The notes beneath the pieces were generated by a model. The model was not told where the DNA came from. It was given only the letters and a program-made list of their open reading frames with translations, and searched no databases. From contig QZIR01000016.1 in the NCBI GenBank assembly GCA_003604975.1, positions 1-56,108 of the forward strand: a DNA stretch of 56,108 nucleotides, given 5' to 3'. The DNA is from Desulforudis sp. (GTDB lineage: Bacteria > Bacillota > Desulfotomaculia > Desulfotomaculales > Desulforudaceae). Of the stretch, positions 48,901-56,108 are shown one piece after another; the first letter of the stretch is position 1, and the number at the start of each line of letters is the position of its first letter. A program made the position numbers and the translations under genes.

Positions 48901-50794
48901 TGAGTTTACTTGGGTAGGCAAAAGGGCTGCCATTGCCGAGGCCGGCAGACCTATCCGCAAGACACTGCGTCCCTGCATGGAGGAAAGCAAGAACTGGGAC
49001 ACCACCGAAAATCTTTACATTGAGGGCGACAATCTCGACGTACTGAAGCTGCTGCAGGAAAGCTATCTCGGCAAGGTTAAGATGATCTACATCGACCCAC
49101 CTTATAATACGGGCAACGATTTTGTTTACCGCGATAACTTCACGCGGGACAAGGATGAATATGACGAAGAAGCGGGAGTGTATAACGAGGATGGCGACCG
49201 CCTGTTCCGCAACACTGAAAGCAACGGACGGTTTCATTCCGACTGGTGCAGCATGATGTATCCACGGCTTGTGTTAGCGCGGAATTTACTGCGTGATGAT
49301 GGGGTTATTTTTATCAGTATTGATGATAATGAAGTGGCGCAATTAAGAAAAATTAGCGATGAGGTGTTTGGGGAGGGTAATTTTATAGCACAGATCTCAA
49401 ACACCAATAATCCAAAAGGGCGCTCTGATGATAAATATGTAGCAACTGCACATGAATATGTGATGATTTATGCTAAATCCATAATCATGCTTGATTGGTA
49501 TGGGTTTGAGCCAACGGAAGAAATTATTAAACGATATAACAAAGTGGACACTAATGGAAAAAGGTATAGAGAGATAGACTTGCGAAAAACTGGTGAAAAT
49601 GACCTTAGAGAGGACCGTCCGAATTTATTTTACTACTTTTACTTTAATGAAGAATCAGGCGATTTTTATCCTTCAAAAAATGATAAAGCCGTTGACGGAT
49701 ACATTCAAATAAAGCCACAGCGTGAGGATGGAAAAGAGGGCAATTGGAGATGGGGAATGGATACTGCTCTTAATAAAATATCGAACCTGATCCCTAAATT
49801 TATGCCTGCACGAAAAGTGTGGGGAGTAATAGAGAAAGATTATTTAGAGAAGCGCACATTGATAAAACCAACCAGCTCGTGGACTTTTAAAGATGTAAAT
49901 AGTGAAAGAGGTAGTGAAGAATTTATCTCTTTGGGATTTGATAAAAGGATATTCCCGAAACCGAAACCTATTGGAACGATAAATCGTTGCTTAAAGCTGG
50001 CAACATCAAACGATTCTATCATTCTCGACTTCTTCTCTGGCTCTGCCACCACCGCCCACGCGGTAATGCAGCTCAATGCCGAGGACGGCGGCAAACGCAA
50101 ATTCATCATGGTGCAGTTACCCGAACCCTGCTCCCCTGAAAGCGAAGCTGCAAAGACTGGTTATAAAAACATCTGCGAAATCGGCAAGGAGCGAATCCGC
50201 CGTGCCGGGGAGAAGATTAATTCGGAATTAAGAATTCGGAATGCGGAATTGAGGGAGCAAGATAATTCCGAATTACGCATTACGAATTCCGAATTAGGCG
50301 GCAATTCCGAATTACGCATTACGAATTCCGAATTAGACATCGGCTTCCGCGTCCTCAAGCTGGATTCCACCAATATGCGGGACGTGTACTATGCGGCGGG
50401 CGAATACACCCAGGATTTGCTCTCAATGATGGAAGACAACATCAAAGACGACCGCACCGATATGGATTTACTCTACGCGTGCTTGTTAGATTGGGGACTG
50501 CCCCTCTCCATGCCTCACAAAACCGAAGTATTGAATGCAAGCGGCGAGATTGTCGCTAATTCCGAATTACGCATTCCGAATTCCGAATTATTCACCGTTC
50601 ATACCTACAATGACGGTGACCTTATCGCCTGCTTTGATAAACACATCAGCGATGCAGTGGTTAAGGAAATCGCCAAGCGCCAGCCGCTGCGCGCTGTGTT
50701 CCGCGACAGCAGCTTTGCCAGCTCACCCGAAAAAATCAATGTGGAGGAGATTTTTAAATTATTGGCTCCGAACACGAGCGTGAGGGTGATCTGA
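48890..50794 (+). CDS. mod: type III restriction-modification methyltransferase Mod
   Basis: N6-adenine DNA methyltransferase of beta order. The catalytic DPPYNTGND motif is at about residue 69 and the SAM-binding DFFSGSATTAHAVMQLN motif at about 383. Between them lies a target-recognition region (about 130-380) of much higher AT content. Translation may restart at ATG 48890, eight bases after GAGGT and overlapping the stop of the 5' piece. The family-standard first 50 residues are then lost unless a shift occurs. The C-terminal part carries four in-frame 33-bp palindromic repeats. Stop is one base before rhuM. Confidence 0.88.
   Translation: MKHNEFTWVGKRAAIAEAGRPIRKTLRPCMEESKNWDTTENLYIEGDNLDVLKLLQESYLGKVKMIYIDPPYNTGNDFVYRDNFTRDKDEYDEEAGVYNEDGDRLFRNTESNGRFHSDWCSMMYPRLVLARNLLRDDGVIFISIDDNEVAQLRKISDEVFGEGNFIAQISNTNNPKGRSDDKYVATAHEYVMIYAKSIIMLDWYGFEPTEEIIKRYNKVDTNGKRYREIDLRKTGENDLREDRPNLFYYFYFNEESGDFYPSKNDKAVDGYIQIKPQREDGKEGNWRWGMDTALNKISNLIPKFMPARKVWGVIEKDYLEKRTLIKPTSSWTFKDVNSERGSEEFISLGFDKRIFPKPKPIGTINRCLKLATSNDSIILDFFSGSATTAHAVMQLNAEDGGKRKFIMVQLPEPCSPESEAAKTGYKNICEIGKERIRRAGEKINSELRIRNAELREQDNSELRITNSELGGNSELRITNSELDIGFRVLKLDSTNMRDVYYAAGEYTQDLLSMMEDNIKDDRTDMDLLYACLLDWGLPLSMPHKTEVLNASGEIVANSELRIPNSELFTVHTYNDGDLIACFDKHISDAVVKEIAKRQPLRAVFRDSSFASSPEKINVEEIFKLLAPNTSVRVI
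50219..50335 (+). repeat. three 33-bp palindromic repeats inside mod
   Basis: Units at 50219-50251, 50264-50296 and 50303-50335 each encode N-S-E-L-R-I-x-N-S/A-E-L in frame. Units two and three are identical; unit one is in the inverted DNA orientation yet yields nearly the same peptide, because AATTCCGAATT is near-palindromic. Confidence 0.9.
50558..50590 (+). repeat. fourth 33-bp palindromic repeat inside mod
   Basis: Encodes N-S-E-L-R-I-P-N-S-E-L in the mod frame, 222 bp after the third unit. It differs from units two and three by one or two bases in the centre. Confidence 0.9.
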
Positions 50795-50795
50795 T

Positions 50796-51815
50796 ATGAA
50801 ACAGGAAGATAAAATCATTTTATACACGACAGACAGCGGCAATGTGAGCGTTTCGGTACGATTTGAAGACGAAAACTTTTGGATGACGCAAAAAGCGATT
50901 GCGGAGCTGTTTGAGACAACGACGGCAAATATCAACATCCATATTAAGAACATTCTGGATGACCAGGAGTTGGATGCCGATTCAACTATTAAGGATTTTT
51001 TAATAGTTCAAACCGAGGGCAAACGCGAGGTCAGCCGCAAGGTACAGTTCTACAGCCTGGACATGATTATCGCTGTTGGATACCGCGTTAACTCGAAAAA
51101 AGCGACGCGCTTCCGTCAATGGGCGACCAAAACGCTGCACGAATACATCCAAAAAGGCTTTGTCCTGAATGACGAACTGCTGAAAAACGGCAAGCCTTTC
51201 GGCAAGGACTACTTTGACGAGCTGCTGGAGCGCATCCGCGAAATACGCGCCAGTGAGCGGAGGGCATATCAGAAGATTGCCGATGTGTTCGAGCAATGCA
51301 GCTATGACTATGACAAAAACAGCAACTTGACAAGGGAGTTTTACGCTTTTGTACAGAATAAGCTCCATTATGCCATAACCGGAAAGACCGCTGCCGAGTT
51401 GATTGCCGAGCGGGTCAGCCTTGAGCATCCAACAATGGGGCTGACTACATGGAAAGCGGCGCCTGATGGCAAAATCCTCAAACGGGATGTGGTAATTGCG
51501 AAAAACTACCTCAATGAAAAGGAGCTTTCGCGCCTGAACCGCATCGTGACCATGTTTATTGACTACGCCGAGCTAATGGCAGAGGACGAAGTGCCGATGA
51601 GCATGGCGGACTGGCTGCGCGAAACGGATAATTTTCTGCAGAATAACCGTCGTAAAGTCCTTGAAGGCAAAGGCACGGTTTCCCATGAAGATGCGGTAAA
51701 AAAGGCGGAGGATATTTATGAGCAGTTCCGCATTCAGCAGGACAGGGACTACATTTCGCAATTCGATAAAGAGATGGCAAAATACTTAAGGGGCGAAGGA
51801 GGCAAGGACGAATGA
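50796..51815 (+). CDS. RhuM family protein
   Basis: A 339-residue cytosolic protein of the virulence-RhuM family. It starts EDKIILYTTDSGNVSVSVRFEDENFWMTQKAIAELFETTTANINIHIKNIL, with the typical REVSRKVQFYSLDMIIAVGYRVNSKKATRFRQWATKTLHEYI core. The N-terminal part looks like a KilA/HTH-like DNA-binding fold. The function is unknown. It starts two bases after mod and overlaps res (ATGA), so it is embedded in the restriction operon. Confidence 0.9.
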   Translation: MKQEDKIILYTTDSGNVSVSVRFEDENFWMTQKAIAELFETTTANINIHIKNILDDQELDADSTIKDFLIVQTEGKREVSRKVQFYSLDMIIAVGYRVNSKKATRFRQWATKTLHEYIQKGFVLNDELLKNGKPFGKDYFDELLERIREIRASERRAYQKIADVFEQCSYDYDKNSNLTREFYAFVQNKLHYAITGKTAAELIAERVSLEHPTMGLTTWKAAPDGKILKRDVVIAKNYLNEKELSRLNRIVTMFIDYAELMAEDEVPMSMADWLRETDNFLQNNRRKVLEGKGTVSHEDAVKKAEDIYEQFRIQQDRDYISQFDKEMAKYLRGEGGKDE

Positions 51816-54800
51816 AACTGCAGTTCAAGCACCAGAAATTCCAGGCAGACGCAGCGAAAGCGGTGTGTGATGTGTTTGCCGGACAACCTTACCTCACGCC
51901 CAGCTATATGATGGACAAGGGTTATGTAAAAAATGAACAGATAGCTCTTGATGAAGTGGAACGCTTTACCGGTTTTGGCAACTCGCGGCTTGTGCCGGAA
52001 TTGAATGATGGCGTTATCCTTGAAAACATCAATAAAATCCAGCGCGGCAATCAGATTGAGCCATCCAGGCAATTGGAGGGGAGATATAACCTGACCGTGG
52101 AAATGGAAACCGGCGTCGGTAAAACATACACATACATCAAGACCATGTACGAGCTCAACAAGCGCTACGGCTGGAGCAAGTTCATTATCGTTGTGCCAAG
52201 CGTTGCCATACGGGAAGGCGTATATAAGTCGTTACAGATTACCGAGGAGCATTTTGCGGAGGAATACGGCAAGAAAATCCGGTATTTCATCTACAATTCG
52301 GCGCAGCTTACCGAGATTGACCGCTTTGCTTCGGACAGCGCCATCAACGTGATGATTATCAATTCTCAGGCATTTAACGCCCGCGGCAAGGATGCACGAC
52401 GCATCTATATGAAGCTGGATGAATTCAGAAGCCGCAAACCTATTGATATCCTTGCGAAAACAAACCCCATTCTTATTATCGACGAGCCTCAGTCGGTGGA
52501 AGGCGCGGCCGCAAAGGAACGCTTAAAAGAGTTCAATCCGCTGTTCACCTTGCGTTATTCTGCAACACACAAAAAGGACAGTGTTTACAATATGATTTAC
52601 CGCCTGGACGCAATGGAAGCCTACAACAAGAAGCTGGTCAAAAAGATTGCCGTTAAGGGCATTTCTGTTACGGGCAGCACAGCTACAGAAGGGTATGTGT
52701 ATCTGGAAAGCATCAATCTCTCCAAAGGCAACCCCACTGCCACCATTGAATTTGACGTGAAGGGCACGACCGGTGTCCGCAAGGCGACACGCATTGTCGG
52801 TGAGGGGTATAACCTGTTCCCCAATTCCGGTGAGCTTGCCGAATACAAGAATGGATATACCGTATTGCGGATTGACGGTCGGGACAGCTCCATCGAGTTC
52901 ACCAACGGCATCAGGCTCTTTGCCGGTGATGTTGTCGGCGCAGTCAGTGAAGAGCAGCTTCGGCGTATCCAAATCCGGGAAACGATCCTTTCTCATATAG
53001 AGCGGGAACGACAGTTGTTTTATAAAGGCATCAAGGTGCTGTCGCTTTTCTTCATCGACGAGGTGGCAAAGTACAAGCGGTACGATACCGCCGGACAAGC
53101 CTTTAATGGTCTCTATGCCGATATGTTTGAGGAAGAATACAGGCAGGTTGTCAGTAATCTTCAGCTTAAAATCGATGACGGCGATGAATATCTCAAATAT
53201 CTTGGTGGCATAACCGCCGAAGAAACCCATGCCGGGTATTTTTCCATAGACAAAAAAAGCCATCGTATGATAGACAGCAAATTAGGCGACAGACAAGCGC
53301 GCACATCCGATGATGCGGATGCATATGACCTGATTATGAAAAACAAAGAGCGTCTGCTGGATCGCCGTGAGCCGGTGAGGTTTATTTTCTCTCACTCTGC
53401 TCTCCGCGAAGGCTGGGACAATCCGAATGTGTTTCAAATATGCACCCTCAAGCAGAGCGGCAGCGATGTCCGCAAGCGTCAGGAAGTCGGGCGGGGCTTA
53501 AGATTGTCTGTAAACCAGAATGGCGAGCGTATGGATACGAATTTGCTGGGTGAGGATGTCCATAATGTGAATGTCCTCACCGTTGTGGCAAATGAAAGCT
53601 ATGACAGTTTCGCCAAAGGGCTTCAAACCGAACTTGCCGAGGCTGTAGCTGACCGGCCTCGTATGGTAACGGCAGATCTATTCAGGAACAAGGTCATTAA
53701 AGATGCCAATGGAACTGAGCAGGTGGTGGATATTGACCTTGCCCAAAGCATTTATGAGGGGCTTATCACCAGCGGATATGTAAAGAAAGGCGTTCTCACC
53801 GGCAAATATTATGAGGACAAGAAAAACGGCAAGATTGAGATTGCCGAAGAAGCCGCAGATTGCAAAGAGTCTGTCATCGCGATTCTCGACTCCATCTATG
53901 ACAGCCGCGCAATGCAGCCGGAGAACGCACGGAAAAACAACGTCGAATTGAAACTGGACAAATCCAGGCTGGGCTTGCCGGAATTCCAGAAGCTCTGGTC
54001 CCAGATAAACGCCAAGTCCGTATATGTGGTGGAATTCGACCAGGAGGAGCTGATTCAAAAAGCAATATCAGCGTTAAACCGCGAACTTCGTGTCTCCAAG
54101 ATATTTTTCAAGGTTGAAAGCGGCACGATGAGAGACATACAATCTCGGGAACAACTGCAGCAGGGAACCGCCTTTGTGAAGGAGGAAAACGAGGTTTACA
54201 AAGCTGAAATTTCCTCCAGTGCTGCGGTAAAATATGACCTTGTCGGTAAAGTAGTCACCGAAACGGGGCTTACCAGAAAAGCAGTTGTGAACATTCTGCG
54301 TGGAATTGAAAAGACTGTCTTTGACCAGTTTGCGAACAATCCGGAGGAATTCATTATCAAGGCGGCACAGATCATTAACGAGCAAAAAGCAACAACGATT
54401 ATTCAGCACATTACCTACAATAAGCTGGATGCCGTTTATGATACCACCATTTTCACCGAGCCGACGCTAAAGGGACAGCTTGGTGTGAACGCAATGGCAG
54501 CGAACAAGCATTTATATGACCACATTCTCTATGATTCCGCAAATGAGAGAGCCTTTGCGGAAAGCGTTGATACCAGCAATGAGGTGGCGGTCTATGTGAA
54601 GCTTCCGAATGGTTTTTACATCAGTACGCCGGTCGGAAAATATAATCCCGACTGGGCGATAGCTTTTCATGATGGTAAGGTGAAGCATATCTACTTCGTT
54701 GCCGAGACGAAAGGTTCCATGTCCACCATGCAGCTCCGCATGGTGGAAGAAGCGAAAATCCACTGCGCTCGTGAGCACTTCAAGGCTATCAGCACCGATT

Positions 54801-54859
54801 CAGTTGTGTATGACGTGGTGGACAGTTATGCAGCGTTATTGGATAAGGTGATGAGTTGA
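51812..54859 (+). CDS. res: type III restriction enzyme Res subunit
   Basis: ATP-dependent DNA translocase/endonuclease that cuts after two inversely oriented unmodified sites, in complex with Mod. The 1015 residues carry Walker A METGVGKT (about 98-105), the DEPQ box in IIDEPQSVEG (about 222), SATHKK, a FSHSALREGWDNPNVFQI block and motif VI EVGRGLRL (about 559). The C-terminal PD-(D/E)xK nuclease is NPDWAIAF...VAETKG (Asp near 946, Glu near 964, Lys near 966). All motifs are intact. Coupled to rhuM by ATGA. Confidence 0.95.
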   Translation: MKLQFKHQKFQADAAKAVCDVFAGQPYLTPSYMMDKGYVKNEQIALDEVERFTGFGNSRLVPELNDGVILENINKIQRGNQIEPSRQLEGRYNLTVEMETGVGKTYTYIKTMYELNKRYGWSKFIIVVPSVAIREGVYKSLQITEEHFAEEYGKKIRYFIYNSAQLTEIDRFASDSAINVMIINSQAFNARGKDARRIYMKLDEFRSRKPIDILAKTNPILIIDEPQSVEGAAAKERLKEFNPLFTLRYSATHKKDSVYNMIYRLDAMEAYNKKLVKKIAVKGISVTGSTATEGYVYLESINLSKGNPTATIEFDVKGTTGVRKATRIVGEGYNLFPNSGELAEYKNGYTVLRIDGRDSSIEFTNGIRLFAGDVVGAVSEEQLRRIQIRETILSHIERERQLFYKGIKVLSLFFIDEVAKYKRYDTAGQAFNGLYADMFEEEYRQVVSNLQLKIDDGDEYLKYLGGITAEETHAGYFSIDKKSHRMIDSKLGDRQARTSDDADAYDLIMKNKERLLDRREPVRFIFSHSALREGWDNPNVFQICTLKQSGSDVRKRQEVGRGLRLSVNQNGERMDTNLLGEDVHNVNVLTVVANESYDSFAKGLQTELAEAVADRPRMVTADLFRNKVIKDANGTEQVVDIDLAQSIYEGLITSGYVKKGVLTGKYYEDKKNGKIEIAEEAADCKESVIAILDSIYDSRAMQPENARKNNVELKLDKSRLGLPEFQKLWSQINAKSVYVVEFDQEELIQKAISALNRELRVSKIFFKVESGTMRDIQSREQLQQGTAFVKEENEVYKAEISSSAAVKYDLVGKVVTETGLTRKAVVNILRGIEKTVFDQFANNPEEFIIKAAQIINEQKATTIIQHITYNKLDAVYDTTIFTEPTLKGQLGVNAMAANKHLYDHILYDSANERAFAESVDTSNEVAVYVKLPNGFYISTPVGKYNPDWAIAFHDGKVKHIYFVAETKGSMSTMQLRMVEEAKIHCAREHFKAISTDSVVYDVVDSYAALLDKVMS

Positions 54860-54887
54860 TCTAATCTTTGATTGGAGGGGGGTAGGT

Positions 54888-55364
54888 GTGGATATGGGCA
54901 TTGATTTATTTTCGACAAGTCAAAAAGACGAGGTCAGTTACAAAAGTCAGCTCTTTGACCAGTATAAGCTATATGTTGAAATGACAGATAGAATAAGCCA
55001 GCGCAGGACAACGGCTAATACATTTTTCGTAACCGCTAATGCGGCATTATTGACAGTAGCTTCGTGGTTCAAGGACGATTTTGGCAAATACATGTATCTT
55101 ATATCCGTTGTAGGAATAATAATCTCCCTGTTTTGGTTTTTCTGCATCAGAAGTTATAAGCAACTTAATTCGGGGAAGTTCAAAGTGATTCACGAGATAG
55201 AGAAGGCGCTGCCACTTCGCCTTTTTGAATATGAATGGGAAGTCCTTGGCAAAGGTAAATCATTCAAAAAATATTGGCCGCTTTCTCATGTTGAATGTAC
55301 CGTTCCATTCATTTTCATTGGTCTTTATGCGGTACTGAGTATATTCAATATTATAAAATTTTAG
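54888..55364 (+). CDS. small three-helix membrane protein, RipA-like (tentative)
   Basis: A 158-residue protein with three hydrophobic segments (about 45-62, 66-85 and 137-156). Its soluble N-terminus SYKSQLFDQYKLYVEMTDRISQRRTTANTFF and its LF-EYEWEVLGKGKSFKKYWPLSHVE loop resemble small membrane proteins annotated as RipA family and found beside TIR-type defence genes. It starts at GTG 54888 or ATG 54894, 28 bp after res and 12 bp before the TIR gene. A membrane-effector role is inference from context. Confidence 0.6.
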   Translation: MDMGIDLFSTSQKDEVSYKSQLFDQYKLYVEMTDRISQRRTTANTFFVTANAALLTVASWFKDDFGKYMYLISVVGIIISLFWFFCIRSYKQLNSGKFKVIHEIEKALPLRLFEYEWEVLGKGKSFKKYWPLSHVECTVPFIFIGLYAVLSIFNIIKF

Positions 55365-55376
55365 GAGGGAATCGTT

Positions 55377-55781
55377 ATGACGTACAATCTGTTTATTAGC
55401 CATTCATGGACATACTCGGATGCTTATGAAAAGCTTATCGGACTTCTCAACAGTGCCCCGTAGTTTTCGTATAAAAATTATTCGGTGCCCAAGGACGACC
55501 CCATACATAACGCTCCAAACCAAACACCATTAAGAAATGCTATCAGTAATCAGATGGCACCCACAAGTTGTGTTTTAGTGTTGGCCGGAGTATATGCGAC
55601 GTATAGCAAGTGGATAAATATTGAACTTGACCTTGCAAAAAACGAATTTTATACTCCGAAAAAGATTATCGCTATACAACCGTGGGGTGCTGAAAAGACG
55701 TCCACTGTTGTGAAAAACGCCGCCGACGTTATCGTCGCTTGGCAAGCAAGTTCAATTATAAATGCAATAAAAGGGCTGTGA
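55377..55781 (+). pseudogene. TIR/ThsB-like protein interrupted by an amber codon
   Basis: Read through, the frame gives about 134 residues: TYNLFISHSWTYSDAYEKLIGLLN at the start, a KNYSVPKDDP loop, and CVLVLAGVYATYSKWINIELDLA. These are the hallmarks of the TIR-like MTH538/ThsB family of Thoeris-type defence. Codon 29 is TAG (55461-55463), where relatives usually have an ordinary residue before FSYKNYSV. A GTG at 55485 could start only the C-terminal 98 residues. ATG 55377 follows AGGAGGGAATCGTT. Confidence 0.75.
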
Positions 55782-55814
55782 ATTGTTAAAAAAGTGGACT
55801 ACACCGGCATACAG

Positions 55815-55857
55815 GAGAGGCACTATCCCTTGCGGGAAAATGCCTCTCTTCCTTTTT
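55815..55857 (+). terminator. terminator of the defence operon
   Basis: GAGAGGCA (55815-55822) pairs with TGCCTCTC (55841-55848) and is followed by TTCCTTTTT. It lies 30 bp after the TIR gene and ends the operon. Confidence 0.85.
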
Positions 55858-56048
55858 CCGTATCGGTTTGGGGTATGGTTCAGTAAGTTTCCCTATTAAA
55901 CCGTGCCTTTGGGCGGCCGACCTTTTTTTGTTCACTGGCAGACATTCGGTTGACAGAAAATTAACCTTGTCTGGGTTCCTGAAGAACAGACAGGCCAACC
56001 CTCCGAGGATTAGACTTCTTCAACCGTGATATGATGGATTAAACAGCC
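55858..56048. other. gene-free right flank
   Basis: No supported gene. A minus-strand frame here (to 55786) overlaps the terminator and has no ribosome site or family match. Confidence 0.4.
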
Positions 56049-56108
56049 ATGTTCATTCGTACAGTCACCGTCAGGGGCGTACGTCACATGCACATCGTAC
56101 ATACCTAT
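56049..56108 (+). CDS. start of a possible transposase, cut by the window edge
   Basis: Twenty codons reading FIRTVTVRGVRHMHIVHTY after the ATG, reminiscent of the N-terminus of IS1634-type transposases (short FIR-V start, then a strand with a VxxY). Too short to be certain; the rest lies outside the window. Confidence 0.35.
   Translation, partial: MFIRTVTVRGVRHMHIVHTY

Noticed and set aside
48890-48905. phase-variable homopolymer in mod
   Set aside because: The local sequence GCATAATGAG has no run longer than two bases, and I saw no tandem repeat tract there.
50219-50590. CRISPR-like array inside mod
   Set aside because: The units are in frame and encode a constant peptide, with irregular gaps of 6-222 bp.
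42694-54859. DISARM or BREX system
   Set aside because: No DUF1998 protein, PglZ, BrxC or Lon-like gene is present; Mod and Res are clearly type III.
54888-55781. canonical Thoeris (ThsA plus ThsB)
   Set aside because: No SIR2 or macro-domain ThsA is in the window; only the ThsB-like TIR is recognisable and it is interrupted.

Overview
This window reads as the replication-origin region of a spore-forming, probably anaerobic Gram-positive bacterium (Bacillota, Clostridia; a Desulfotomaculum/Pelotomaculum-like Peptococcaceae is my inference, not proven). The reasons are the rpmH/dnaA/dnaN/recF/remB/gyrB/gyrA order, the spore-associated yyaC gene, the many GTG and TTG starts with strong AGGAGG-type ribosome sites, and small Bacillota families (DUF951, YkuS, YybS, DUF4446, YkvI). 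The core is GC-rich. From about 39.3 kb to the right end the DNA is more AT-rich and accessory.

Left arm (1-25.1 kb, mostly minus strand, pointing away from the origin). From the left edge it holds tRNA-Glu, purA, a FAD oxidoreductase, dnaB-rplI-yybS, rpsR-ssb-rpsF, an acidic membrane protein, a DUF951-CvpA-YkvI group, yyaC (plus strand), ykuS, a phosphoribosyltransferase and a DUF4446 protein. Next comes a plus-strand larE-larB-larC set for the nickel-pincer cofactor and a small LAGLIDADG-like protein. A cluster of three 29-bp split parS-like palindromes follows, then parB-parA, rsmG-mnmG-mnmE-jag-yidC-yidD-rnpA-rpmH.

Origin and right arm (25.1-39.2 kb, plus strand). A divergent rpmH/dnaA promoter region carries DnaA boxes. 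It is followed by dnaA, dnaN, recF, remB and gyrB, then a gyrB-gyrA gap with a second DnaA-box-like cluster, a small membrane protein, gyrA, two UspA proteins, pdxS-pdxT, a decayed transposase and a Crp/Fnr regulator.

Accessory island (39.3-56.1 kb). The left edge is a junkyard of serine-recombinase and ATPase fragments, then DUF6076 and DUF6550 proteins. A promoter and HTH regulator head a long plus-strand operon: PLD-like/SNF2 helicase, DUF4391, a PrrC/RloC-like ABC ATPase, type III methyltransferase Mod, RhuM, type III Res, a three-helix membrane protein and a TIR/ThsB-like protein. This looks like an expanded type III restriction-modification defence locus with a TIR-membrane module appended. 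It carries two apparent lesions: a one-base frameshift near the 5' end of mod and an in-frame amber codon in the TIR gene. The mod gene also carries four in-frame 33-bp palindromic repeats encoding an NSELRI-type 11-mer. The start of what may be another transposase lies at the right edge.
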